Source of the DNA: CAYIHX01 sp964363305
GTDB lineage: Bacteria > Bdellovibrionota > UBA1018
Direction of reading: 5' to 3'
NCBI GenBank assembly: GCA_964363305.1
Contig: CAYIHX010000019.1
Span: 1 to 64,000, forward strand
Length of the DNA stretch: 64,000 nt
Shown: piece by piece, positions 53,902-61,898 of the stretch
How positions within the stretch are numbered: the stretch's first letter is position 1
Layout: each line of letters begins with the position of its first letter
Translations under genes and position numbers: made by a program
Notes under the pieces: model-generated
What the model saw: only the letters and a program-made list of their open reading frames with translations
Database searches by the model: none
Told to the model about the DNA's origin: nothing

Positions 53902-53930
53902 GGGCAATTAAATTTGTTACAAACGAAGGC

Positions 53931-54239
53931 ATGTGCGCCAAGTCTATTGCCGTTGGGTTTCTGCTTCTTGTTTTCCCCTCGGCTTTCGCGGCGCCCCCTC
54001 CATCGAGGTCCACGGAGCAGAGGAGCCGGGTGGACCCGACCGGTGACGACGTCCCGGAAGTCAAAGTGATTGATCCGCGCTCATTGCAACCCGCTCAAGT
54101 CGGAGGGCAGGGGCCCGGAACCTCGTCATCGGTCGCGGTGGGTGTACAGTTTCCTATCGAGAGTAAAAATGGCCGACGCAAGGATACCAGAACCGTCTCG
54201 GGCCCGGTCGCCCCAGCTCCTTTGCGAGATAATAAATAA
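53931..54239 (+). CDS. Small exported protein, paralogue A
   Basis: A 102-residue protein with a signal peptide (about 1-20, FAAPP) and a Ser/Pro/Arg-rich, probably unfolded mature part. The core VPEVKVIDPRSLQPAQVGGQ and a later VAVGVQFPIE...RRKDTRTVSGP are nearly identical to paralogue B (59116-59415). DNA similarity extends upstream of the ATG and past the stop. No family recognised. Confidence 0.75.
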   Translation: MCAKSIAVGFLLLVFPSAFAAPPPSRSTEQRSRVDPTGDDVPEVKVIDPRSLQPAQVGGQGPGTSSSVAVGVQFPIESKNGRRKDTRTVSGPVAPAPLRDNK

Positions 54240-54437
54240 GGTTTGAATTGCTACTGAATACAAAAATGGTTGGAGTGACGTCGGAGCAGGCGAATCGTTG
54301 GTCGGGTCCCAACCCGGTAACCGCTTGAGCTGGCACTTGAGCGGGTTCGATTTCATAGCCCCCCCCCATCGCATAGCATGAGCCGGAGTTGACCAGCCAG
54401 ATTCGATCAACTAGCTCACCCTCAACAGGAGTCTCCC

Positions 54438-54833
54438 ATGAAGAAATTATTCGCATTTGTTTTACTGTCCTTGATGTCCATCCAAGCCCAGGCCGCGGTC
54501 ATCGTTGGCGAAAATTACGAAGGCCTTCCGGTGAGTGTCTGGCTGAATGCCGAGGGCAAGGTGGCAAGCGACACGGGCATCACGACGATCAAGGACTTCG
54601 GCATCTCCGACAGCATCATCATAAATCCGTGCTACAAGGGCACTGAGACTGAGGTTCGGAACCTTCTTGAGCAGTTGGTGAGCGCTGCTGATGGAGATGG
54701 CGATTCTTGGTCTGAACTTCATGGAATCCGCTGCGCACGAAACAAGACCTTAACCGTGAGTTTTACCATCACGGACGAGGGTGGCGAACACAAAGAAGAA
54801 GTCCGCGTTCCACGCTGCAATGTGACTTTATAA
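54438..54833 (+). CDS. Small exported protein of unknown function
   Basis: A 131-residue protein with a signal peptide (about 1-19, AQAA), an acidic body and three cysteines (NPCYKG, IRCARN, PRCNV). A 14-bp palindrome TCGGCCCGGGCCGA (54867-54880) lies 33 bp after the stop. No family recognised. Confidence 0.72.
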   Translation: MKKLFAFVLLSLMSIQAQAAVIVGENYEGLPVSVWLNAEGKVASDTGITTIKDFGISDSIIINPCYKGTETEVRNLLEQLVSAADGDGDSWSELHGIRCARNKTLTVSFTITDEGGEHKEEVRVPRCNVTL

Positions 54834-54917
54834 AAACCGCCTTACTGATTCTGGGCTCTTCCCCGGTCGGCCCGGGCCGAGTGGCTAAACCGGTGCTGGA
54901 GTCGATCGTCAGAGTCC

Positions 54918-55022
54918 TCACTTCTCGACGATTGAGCGGCCCATATTCCAGTAGAGCGCAAGAAGTTCACGGTTGGCTGCGAACATGGCCCTTGTTTGGG
55001 CCGCTGCCACCCGCGTCTTAAT
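54918..55022 (-). pseudogene. Remnant of a YhcG/DUF1016 nuclease gene
   Basis: Thirty-four codons and a TGA encode IKTRVAAAQTRAMFAANREL and then ALYWNMGRSIVEK, matching residues 32-65 of the intact gene at 59693-60805 with only a few changes. There is no start codon and nothing of the nuclease domain remains. The gene-poor interval 54834-55151 otherwise holds only the small palindrome and one copy of the 23-bp repeat. Confidence 0.85.
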
Positions 55023-55117
55023 TAGAAATTAGAAACTGCCCCGGCGGCGCTTTCCCCTGGAGTCCACGATCAAGGGCGTTGACTACTATTCTGCGAACGT
55101 GGCTATCGTCGCAGGGT

Positions 55118-55140
55118 AAGAAAGAAAGCGAATTTATGAA
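55118..55140 (+). repeat. 23-bp direct repeat, copy 1
   Basis: This 23-bp sequence (beginning AAGAAAGAAAGCG and ending ATGAA) recurs exactly at 57603-57625, where it carries the start codon of the antitoxin. Here the ATG opens only a 10-codon frame. It marks a second, destroyed copy of that locus. Confidence 0.8.
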
Positions 55141-55151
55141 GACAAACGAAG

Positions 55152-55865
55152 TCACCTTGCATGGGTAAACTGCACATCAAGCTCAATGCTCTCTACCAGC
55201 GGATTCCTGGACAACCGCGCGATGGCCTCAGAGGTGGCCATCATGATGTAATGCGCGCGGCTCTGACGAATCAGCCGGGCACCGGGAACGAGTATGCGAG
55301 CTGAGGCCGCTACGATGACACGATGCTGTTGCGCTGCGCGCTCGGCAATCACTTCTGCGGGGGTACCGGGAGCATAGGAGAAAAGAGCCTTCACCGCTTC
55401 ACTCAGCTTCGCGGTATCAGGGGTCACGCCAGAAGGCAGACAATCCATTACGTCAGTTGGGCCGCTCAAATCCTCGACCGGATCGTGGGCGTAGTACAGC
55501 ATCTGGACGGTGCCATCCTCGCTCTGGACGATCTTGACGTGACGAGATCCTTGTGACGCTCGAGACGTTCCGCAAACCCAGAGCAGGCTACCGCTTTCGC
55601 CTCTCCTGCAGAGCAGAGTTTCCTCTACCCTCGGAGACACATCAAACCGGCCGTAGCGCCCTTCGAATTGATCAGTCGATGGATCGCCCGTCGAAAAGTT
55701 AGTTTGATACACGACAAAATAGCGCCCGGTGTCGCCACCGGCTTGATCAACGACACAGGAGACCTCAGGAAGAGGCTTCGGGCCGCCACTGATGATCGGT
55801 CCCGCGAAGGTAGTCGCGCCAGGGAGAGTTGCCCACAATAGAATCAGAGCCTTTTTCATCATCAT
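55152..55865 (-). CDS. Exported protein with an I9-inhibitor-like C-terminus
   Basis: A 237-residue protein with a signal peptide (about 1-21, TFAGP) and three to four cysteines. The last 70 residues (HRVIVAASARI, HYIMMATSEAIARLSRNPLV, ESIELDVQF) resemble the I9 propeptide/inhibitor fold of subtilases, in which a strand-helix-strand ends with NPxVxxVExD. It has no protease domain, so a free protease inhibitor is possible. This is inferential. Confidence 0.65.
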   Translation of the reverse strand: MMMKKALILLWATLPGATTFAGPIISGGPKPLPEVSCVVDQAGGDTGRYFVVYQTNFSTGDPSTDQFEGRYGRFDVSPRVEETLLCRRGESGSLLWVCGTSRASQGSRHVKIVQSEDGTVQMLYYAHDPVEDLSGPTDVMDCLPSGVTPDTAKLSEAVKALFSYAPGTPAEVIAERAAQQHRVIVAASARILVPGARLIRQSRAHYIMMATSEAIARLSRNPLVESIELDVQFTHAR

Positions 55866-56005
55866 AAAAATTCTTACGCTTTCGTTAGGTCCGTTTGATT
55901 TCTTGCCTAGAGGACTTGTACGTTCACATGACGCACATTGGTATATATTTAATATAAAAAATTACAGTACGAGATAAATAAAAAATATAGTAATCACCCC
56001 CAACC

Positions 56006-56812
56006 ATGACGGACCCCTTTAAATACATAAGCTACAAAGGCTTTCTTCAGGACCTCGTGAAATTCCGCGAGGAACGAGGGCAGACCCGGGCGGAATTGGC
56101 AAAAGCGATGGGCTGCCAAGCCGCTTATTTTTCCCAGGTCCTGAAGGCGAAGGCCGATCTTACCGAAGATCACGGGATTAAACTGTGTCGGCACCTCAAG
56201 TTGAACGCAGCGGAGACGGAATACTTCCTGCTCATTCTTCGACTCTCAAGAGCCGGCACCCAGGCTCTTTCGGAGTATCTCGAAGAGCAACGGCTCAAAC
56301 TTAAAAAAACACACGACGAGATCGAAGGGCGGGTTCAGTCCCGGAAGAACCGGTGGACGACCGAACGTGAAATCTACTACTGCTCCTCCTGGATTCCTTC
56401 GACTCTGCATACGGCGACCAGCTGCGAATCCTATCAAACCGTCTCAACGCTTTCGCGGCGTTTCGATCTCGATCCAAGCCTCGTAGAGGGCCACTTGCAT
56501 GCATTAGAGAAATTCGGACTCATTCAATTCAACGAGGGTCGCTGGATCTTTCAAGGCGCTTCGATGCATTTTCCGAAAAACACCCCGCTCGACCAAGCCT
56601 TTCAACTCAATCACCGCGTACACGCGATGCACGCCTTGGCCGCAAAAAAAGAAGAGGAGATCCACTATGCGGCGGTCTTTGCCGCAGATCGCAAGACGTT
56701 CATTAGAATCCGCGAACTCCTGTTGAAGACCGTGGAGAACACACACAAAGTGGCGGAGCCCGCTCCATGCGAAGAAATCTATTCAATCTGCCTTGATTTT
56801 TTTCGAACCTAA
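56006..56812 (+). CDS. TIGR02147-type HTH protein
   Basis: A 268-residue protein. It starts YISYKGFLQDLVKFREERG, followed by an XRE-type HTH (TRAELAKAMGCQAAYFSQVL) and a winged-helix-like middle (LVEGHLHALEKFGLIQFNEG), the TIGR02147 layout. The codon use and the upstream 80 bp (TATATATTTAATATAAAAAA) are markedly AT-rich compared with neighbours, hinting at acquisition. Probably a regulator of nearby exported proteins. Confidence 0.82.
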   Translation: MTDPFKYISYKGFLQDLVKFREERGQTRAELAKAMGCQAAYFSQVLKAKADLTEDHGIKLCRHLKLNAAETEYFLLILRLSRAGTQALSEYLEEQRLKLKKTHDEIEGRVQSRKNRWTTEREIYYCSSWIPSTLHTATSCESYQTVSTLSRRFDLDPSLVEGHLHALEKFGLIQFNEGRWIFQGASMHFPKNTPLDQAFQLNHRVHAMHALAAKKEEEIHYAAVFAADRKTFIRIRELLLKTVENTHKVAEPAPCEEIYSICLDFFRT

Positions 56813-57004
56813 TGAGGTTCGCGTGTTCCATCTCTCTGAAATTCGTTGGTCCAGCACGCTTGGCAGACTGAATTCATTCAGGCCATGGCGAATTTTTAGA
56901 AGGCTGATGGACCCTCTGATGCTGCTTTCCGCCGTAGGAACATCGTCATGCTAAAACAGCAAAGTATGGCGGACCGATTACGAGCCCGCCTCCTGAACGG
57001 ATGC

Positions 57005-57400
57005 TCAGTATACGAAGTGGGCCTCAACCAGGAGGGGATTTGCGACGGTCATGGTTGCGTTGGCTTCGATAGCCTCGGTGGACAGCGTGAATTCTTCGTC
57101 ATGGGCCACGATCTCGCAGGTGTCCGCTACCGTTTGTACCACGGAGATGGCCTGGTGGGCGCGACCGGCCGAGCGTCCGGCAAGACGTTTTACTTGGAGT
57201 TGAAACGATCCACGATCGGCGCAAGCCACTGTTGCCCGGAAAGTTATGCGGGTCGTCGGAGTACGGAGGGCGCCTGGGCCTGGCATCATATCTCCGGATT
57301 GAACGACCGATGTGATGAGAATGGGGGGGAGGGTGGCATGGGCGGTCGAAACCGCGAAAGCGGAGGCGAGGACAAAGCAAGACAACGTGTGGAACAACAT
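57005..57400 (-). CDS. Small exported protein of unknown function
   Basis: A 131-residue protein with a signal peptide (FVLASAFAVSTAHA) and a beta-rich mature part. AAAGGAG lies six bases upstream of the ATG. The antisense frame at 56948-57466 is longer but lacks the signal and ribosome site. Bases 56813-57004 contain no gene I can support. Confidence 0.7.
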   Translation of the reverse strand: MLFHTLSCFVLASAFAVSTAHATLPPILITSVVQSGDMMPGPGALRTPTTRITFRATVACADRGSFQLQVKRLAGRSAGRAHQAISVVQTVADTCEIVAHDEEFTLSTEAIEANATMTVANPLLVEAHFVY

Positions 57401-57602
57401 GAGGGGCTCCTTTCAAGAGTTCGGTTTCCGCTATCAGCGTTTCATTGCGATTGGAACCGCTCCTGAGCTTCTTGCGCAGCCTGAGATAAAATCGGGCTGA
57501 TTCACGAAACCTCTCTTTCCATCAACTCAAGAATCGATGAAAAGAAGAAAATGCTTCCCCGGTTGACTCAATTTCTTAGAATTTCGAGGGGGCGAGTCCT
57601 GC

Positions 57603-57625
57603 AAGAAAGAAAGCGAATTTATGAA
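57603..57625 (+). repeat. 23-bp direct repeat, copy 2
   Basis: Exact match to 55118-55140. The preceding frame (LRISRGRVLQERKRIYEK, from about 57574) looks like the C-terminal end of a BrnT-type toxin, so the repeat spans a former toxin-antitoxin junction. The 200 bp upstream (57401-57602) contain no other recognisable gene. Confidence 0.7.
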
Positions 57626-57863
57626 AAGCAAATTGGAAAAACTGACGTCGAAAGAGATCGAAGCCATCACGCGGAAGACGAGGAGGAAGAGCAATGTTCC
57701 ACTGGTGGTTTCCAAACCAACCCAGATCTCCCTTGATGAAGAGTTGAATGCAAAGATTGAAGTTCTATCGACCGCGCAGGGCGTGCCTGCGAAAACGTTT
57801 GTTACTACGCTACTCAAGGAAGATATCGCTCGCCTTTGGAAGATTTACAGGAAGGCAGTATAG
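57621..57863 (+). CDS. Ribbon-helix-helix antitoxin-like protein
   Basis: An 80-residue protein with a basic N-terminus and a C-terminal half (TQISLDEELNAKIEVLSTAQ, then PAKTFVTTLLKEDI) of ribbon-helix-helix type, as in CopG/BrnA antitoxins. It would bind DNA as a dimer and block a toxin. Upstream only a scrap like a BrnT C-terminus remains, so it appears to be an orphan. Confidence 0.7.
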   Translation: MKSKLEKLTSKEIEAITRKTRRKSNVPLVVSKPTQISLDEELNAKIEVLSTAQGVPAKTFVTTLLKEDIARLWKIYRKAV

Positions 57864-57911
57864 CTAGGACGGATTTGACATGAGTGCGCGGTTCAAGCCG
57901 CCGGTACGGAG

Positions 57912-58658
57912 TCAAAGTGCGAGCTGGGTCTGAATCCATTCCGCATGAGCCGGAATAGGCAGAATTCTCATTTCAGTGGCGTAATCGCATTCCTGGGATC
58001 GGTCACGCGGCGCTGTGAGCGCTCCTCCTATAATTCCAATCAATTCAAACTCACCCCGCTCATTCTGTAGATAGACAGCGCCGCCGCTATCCCCGGGACA
58101 ACCGAACTGATTTTCAGGTCCCGGTTCGGCGGCAAGGATTGGCCATTGTCCTGAAAAGCGCGAGTTAGGTTGCGCCCTAAAGTATTGGGTGAGCGTCACT
58201 GTTCCAAAAAGCTTGCGGCCGAAAACCCCGGCATCGCTATTTGGACCGTACCCGACGACATTCGCTAGGGTCGGTAGAGTTTCCCAGTTGTGAGCGAGGG
58301 GTTGGGCTCGAAATCCCGAAGCGGCTTTCGAAAGCGAAACGATGGCTAGGTCGCCATCGGCGTAGGGGGAAAGGATAGCGACTGAATCAGCCAGAATATG
58401 TTCTTTCAGGGACCCGTCCGGTTGAGTGAGCATAAAAGGTAGGCGTTTGATTTCCTCTGGACCATAAGGCTTTACGCAATGGGCAGCTGTGAGAACGCGA
58501 TTCGGAGCCACGAGCACACCGGAGCATCCGTGCCCGAGGCGGCCAACATTGGGAAAGTCATTGGACCCCGCGAGTTCGCCGTTTCGAACTGCGAGGGCCT
58601 GGCTACTCCCCCCGATCGCTAGCAGACATAAAAGGCTAGTGGGTACACGTGTTCTCAT
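57912..58658 (-). CDS. Secreted trypsin-like serine protease (S1)
   Basis: A 248-residue chymotrypsin-fold protease. A signal peptide (about 1-23, ALA) leads to the triad His60 in VLTAAHCV, Asp103 in DGDLAIVSL and Ser191 in CPGDSGGAV. The Cys pairs around His and Ser are present. It lacks the Asp six residues before the catalytic Ser (FGCPGDSGG), so trypsin-type Lys/Arg specificity is uncertain. ATG 58658 starts at the signal. Confidence 0.9.
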   Translation of the reverse strand: MRTRVPTSLLCLLAIGGSSQALAVRNGELAGSNDFPNVGRLGHGCSGVLVAPNRVLTAAHCVKPYGPEEIKRLPFMLTQPDGSLKEHILADSVAILSPYADGDLAIVSLSKAASGFRAQPLAHNWETLPTLANVVGYGPNSDAGVFGRKLFGTVTLTQYFRAQPNSRFSGQWPILAAEPGPENQFGCPGDSGGAVYLQNERGEFELIGIIGGALTAPRDRSQECDYATEMRILPIPAHAEWIQTQLAL

Positions 58659-58702
58659 GGCCCCGAGTCCTAGTTGATTATCCCTTTCTGGGCAACGGCG
58701 TA

Positions 58703-59038
58703 ATGCAGGAAATATTTTCAAATCTCCTGATCCTCTCCCTGACGGCAGCGACGATAACGGCGGTCGTGGAGGAGGACGCCATGGATGCCGAGGTGGAACT
58801 TCCCAGCTTTAAGAGCGCGGCGGAAGTGATTCGCCACAACCTGCTTTCCGTCATCAGAAAGTTGATGAAGCGGATACAGGATGAGGGGCGAGCAGTGACT
58901 TACAAAATCCGTCCCGAGCGGAGCTACGCACGGGTCTCCATGCAGCCGATCCAGTCCTGGAATCTCAAGAAGTCGGCCAAGATCGCGGCCTTCCAGAAAA
59001 GGCCGGAAACGCGCTTATCCGGACGCCATTGGCTCTAG
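58703..59038 (+). CDS. Possible small protein, weakly supported
   Basis: An open frame of 111 codons with plausible codon use and a hydrophobic start (LLILSLTAATITAVV), then a basic helical part (VIRHNLLSVIRKLMKRIQDE). No ribosome site and no recognised family. It may be a remnant. Confidence 0.35.
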   Translation: MQEIFSNLLILSLTAATITAVVEEDAMDAEVELPSFKSAAEVIRHNLLSVIRKLMKRIQDEGRAVTYKIRPERSYARVSMQPIQSWNLKKSAKIAAFQKRPETRLSGRHWL

Positions 59039-59115
59039 CTCATTTCGGCGGTATGGCGGTCGGGGCGAACGAAATAAGTTGGGGTTCATGGCTGAAATTC
59101 GTTATAAACGAAGTC

Positions 59116-59415
59116 ATGCTTCAGTCCATCGCGGTTGGGTTTCTAGTTCTACCCTCGGGTTTCGCGGCGCCAGCTCCATCGGCATCGACGGTGCGGAAGA
59201 GTCAGGTGGATCAGCCTAATGAAAGTGTTCCGGAGGTCAAAGGGATTGATCCACGTTCGTTGCAACCCGCGCAAGTCGGAGGGCAGGGACCGAGGACGTC
59301 GTCCTCGATCGCGGTGGGCGTGCAGTTTCCTATCGAGGGCAAAAGGGGCCGACGCAAGGATACCAGAACGGTCTCGGGCCCTGACGCCCCTGTCCCTTTG
59401 CGAGATCATAAATAG
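59116..59415 (+). CDS. Small exported protein, paralogue B
   Basis: A 99-residue protein with a signal peptide (VGFLVLPSGFAAP) and a mature part closely matching paralogue A (53931-54239): VPEVKGIDPRSLQPAQVGGQ, VAVGVQFPIEGK and DTRTVSGPDAPVPL. Flanking DNA, including AAATTCGTTATAAACGAAG before the start and the first 25 bp after the stop, is also shared, so the whole ~340-bp unit was duplicated. Function unknown. Confidence 0.75.
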   Translation: MLQSIAVGFLVLPSGFAAPAPSASTVRKSQVDQPNESVPEVKGIDPRSLQPAQVGGQGPRTSSSIAVGVQFPIEGKRGRRKDTRTVSGPDAPVPLRDHK

Positions 59416-59486
59416 GGTTTGAATTGTTACTGAAAAGGTTAACCGGGCATCTGAACTCGTAACTGCTTGAATCCTAAGCGCCTGAA

Positions 59487-59523
59487 ACGAAAAGACCCCA
59501 CACAAATTTCACTGTGAGAGGTC
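59487..59523 (-). terminator. Terminator of the DUF1016 gene (minus strand)
   Basis: On the minus strand GACCTCTCAC (59523-59514) pairs, with one mismatch and one wobble, with GTGTGGGGTC (59503-59494) and is followed by TTTTCGTTT. It lies 170 bp past the nuclease stop. The interval 59416-59692 shows no gene. Confidence 0.6.
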
Positions 59524-59692
59524 CAAAAAAATGGTTGGACTGACTCACACTCCATTATTCCGCTTACTTGCGGCCCGATTTTTCCTATTGGTTGAGTTGT
59601 TGGAAAACCGACCGCGTCAAGCAAGCGAGAAAACACGAGGTTGGGTGGTTGATTTGAGAAAACTCGCGAAATGTCGAGAGATGAAGTGGTGT

Positions 59693-60805
59693 TCATTTTC
59701 TTTTTTTCCTGCTGAGTTCTTCTTCTAACTGCTTAACGGTTGGAAGGCTGGACTTCAGTTCTTTAGGTAACGATTCGACCAATCGAGTTTTCCATGCCGC
59801 GACCCCAATGGGTTTTGCGATGTCTTGCAGTGCGTAGTCGACTTCGACCTTGTCGTTTGATTTACAGAGAAGTAGCCCGATGCTGGGTTGGTCATCTGGC
59901 CGCTTGAACTTGTCGTTGACTACTGAAAGATAGAAATTGAGCTTGCCCGCGAACTCCGGTTCAAACGGAACTGCTTTCAATTCAATGACCACAAAGCAGC
60001 GAAGTGTCAGATGGTAAAAAAGCAAGTCGACGTAAAAGTCCTTCTTGCCGACCTTGAGATGAACTTGGCGTCCCACGAACGCGAAACCCACACCGAGCTC
60101 AAGCAGGAACTTCTGGACGTGATCGACGAGCCCTTGTTCGAGTTCCTGCTCCTGGACCTCGGAAGCCAGGGTTAAAAAATCGAAAATATAGGGGTCTTTG
60201 AGCGATTGTTGGGCCATATCGGAATGCGACGGGGGAAGCGCCTTTTTAAAATTGGTGATCGCTTTTCCCTGTCTCGAAGCAAGCCCGTTTTCAATTTGGG
60301 TCACTAAAATGGCCCTGGACCATCCGTGCTTGAGAGCCATTTTTGCGTAAAAACTGCGTTCTTTTGGGGCTTTCACTGTTTCGACTAATACAACCTGGTG
60401 GCCCCAGGGTATTTCTGCCACAGCTTGTGGCAGAAATGGGCGGTTTGTCTTGGTGGCCGTGGGGCGTCCCGCTTTTGCTGGGTAAGCGAGATAAAATGCC
60501 CGCATTCGCCAGATGTTCCGCTCTGAAAAGCCTTCGACGCCTGGAAAGGCCTTTTTCATATCGGTCGCGAAACGCTCGATGACAGCGGATCCCCATTTTT
60601 CAGTTTTTTGTCTCTCAACGATGGAGCGACCAATATCCCAATAGAGGGCGAGCATCTCGCGATTGACCGCCAGTGTTGCCCGTGTTTGGGCCGCTGCCAC
60701 CCGCGCCTTAATTTCAGATAGAAAAGTTGCGTAGCCGGAAACGGCACCCATTTCTGTCACAGGCCGTGGCAGAGTCTTTTTTTTTGTTGTATTGAGTTTT
60801 TTCAT
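59693..60805 (-). CDS. YhcG/DUF1016 PD-(D/E)XK nuclease
   Basis: A 370-residue member of the YhcG family, related to recombination-promoting nucleases. The N-terminal DUF1016_N helical domain (LSEIKARVAAAQTRATLAVN, LYWDIGRSIVERQ) precedes IPWGHQVVLV, the SFYAKMALKHGWSRAIL block and a nuclease domain with YVDLLFYHLTLRCFVVIELK, the D-x-ExK active site. It is intact. Two palindromic inserts lie inside the N-terminal half. A 35-codon copy of its start survives at 54918-55022. The family is frequent near restriction and mobile loci; none is seen here. Confidence 0.92.
   Translation of the reverse strand: MKKLNTTKKKTLPRPVTEMGAVSGYATFLSEIKARVAAAQTRATLAVNREMLALYWDIGRSIVERQKTEKWGSAVIERFATDMKKAFPGVEGFSERNIWRMRAFYLAYPAKAGRPTATKTNRPFLPQAVAEIPWGHQVVLVETVKAPKERSFYAKMALKHGWSRAILVTQIENGLASRQGKAITNFKKALPPSHSDMAQQSLKDPYIFDFLTLASEVQEQELEQGLVDHVQKFLLELGVGFAFVGRQVHLKVGKKDFYVDLLFYHLTLRCFVVIELKAVPFEPEFAGKLNFYLSVVNDKFKRPDDQPSIGLLLCKSNDKVEVDYALQDIAKPIGVAAWKTRLVESLPKELKSSLPTVKQLEEELSRKKRK
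60411..60437. repeat. Perfect palindrome inside the DUF1016 gene
   Basis: ATTTCTGCCACA (60411-60422) and its exact complement (60426-60437) surround GCT. It encodes LPQAVAEI. A degenerate version (60750-60776, ATTTCTGTCACA...GTGGCAGAG) in the same gene encodes LPRPVTEM. Confidence 0.8.
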
Positions 60806-60842
60806 TCTCGTTTGTACCTATCTCATGACACCAGGCGGGGAG

Positions 60843-60990
60843 TCACTCCTTCTTCCTATGATCGTAAAGACTGACCACTTTTTCCATCACGGCTTCCTCG
60901 GTCAGTATGAATCGTAGAACCTCAGTGGCACCGGCTTCGTCGATCCCGGCCAGGCGTATATAGAAGTTAACCGGCCAATTGGGATTTGGA
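60843..60990 (-). pseudogene. Possible coding remnant
   Basis: Between the lipoprotein and DUF1016 genes a frame reads PVNFYIRLAGIDEAGATEVL, then FILTEEAVMEKVVSL, and ends at TGA 60843-60845. It looks coding but lacks a start before the lipoprotein gene's end; only ATG codons inside the overlapping gene could begin it. Family not recognised. Confidence 0.3.
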
Positions 60991-60991
60991 A

Positions 60992-61846
60992 TTAAAGAGC
61001 GAAAGCGGCGGAGCGAATGAAAAGCTCGAGTTCTTTGATTCGCCCCGATTGCTCGACTCTCTTTTGGAGCATCGGATCGGCGGAGCTGTTTTGTAGCTCT
61101 TTGAGAGCGCTGAGTCGATTCTTCCACTCATCTACGATCTCCTGGGCGACGACCCAAGTTGGATCGCCATGTCTAATCGAGGATTCGTTAACTTTCACAT
61201 CTGGAAATTTAGATAGCGTGTCTTCAAGAATGTACTGATGATCAACTCCAAAAACAAAAACGACATTCGATGCCTGGATTTTTCTGGCCTCGGTCATACA
61301 TCTCTCGGCAATCCTTGAGTTGCGAGTGATCCAAAACCCGTCGGCCGCCTCTCCGTCCTTTTTCAAAATGGTGTCGTGAATTTTTTGAATTAACTGTTTC
61401 GCAGGGGTGCTGATAAAAAAATCATACTTTCCTGCGACAGACTTCGTCGCGCGATCCATCAATTCTTTCTGTTGCTGATCGACAGACGCCTTCACCAAAG
61501 GGGAAAGCTCCTTGTAGGTTTTAAAATCAGCTCTCCAATCGACAGCGGCAGAGCTGATGAAAAGCTCTCTTGCCAGATGTTTTAGAACCACTGTCTCCGG
61601 CGGATAGAGGCCAACACGATTTGTGTCCTCATCTTGTGGATCAACTTCCAAGCAAAGAAGCTGGGGTTGCAGGGCTTTTACGGTGGATTGTAGATCATTC
61701 AGAGAGAAGCCATAAATCGGGTCCAGATGAAAGCGGTGGAGGCTGCCTACGACGGTGACGTTCACTGTCTTTCGGTTTGCTAGGGTTGCGCATCCACCCC
61801 AGCCGCTCATCATCAAAACACATGCCGCAACAACGCGATAACGCAT
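60992..61846 (-). CDS. Lipoprotein with a TraB/GumN-like domain
   Basis: A 284-residue lipoprotein (lipobox GGC near residue 19). The start of the mature domain, VVGSLHRFHL...YGFSLNDLQ...LLCLEVDPQ, and the late VFVFGVDHQYILEDTL follow the TraB/GumN/ChaN-like superfamily pattern, in which conserved His and Glu residues bind metal. Its role is unknown. No downstream partner gene. Confidence 0.68.
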   Translation of the reverse strand: MRYRVVAACVLMMSGWGGCATLANRKTVNVTVVGSLHRFHLDPIYGFSLNDLQSTVKALQPQLLCLEVDPQDEDTNRVGLYPPETVVLKHLARELFISSAAVDWRADFKTYKELSPLVKASVDQQQKELMDRATKSVAGKYDFFISTPAKQLIQKIHDTILKKDGEAADGFWITRNSRIAERCMTEARKIQASNVVFVFGVDHQYILEDTLSKFPDVKVNESSIRHGDPTWVVAQEIVDEWKNRLSALKELQNSSADPMLQKRVEQSGRIKELELFIRSAAFAL

Positions 61847-61898
61847 ACAAAAAGAATATCAGGCTGTGCACGTTTTTGATAAACTGATCGTAAAAAAG

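Noticed and set aside
56948..57466. A 172-codon plus-strand frame opposite the exported protein at 57005-57400
   Set aside because: No ribosome site or signal peptide; the minus-strand frame has both.
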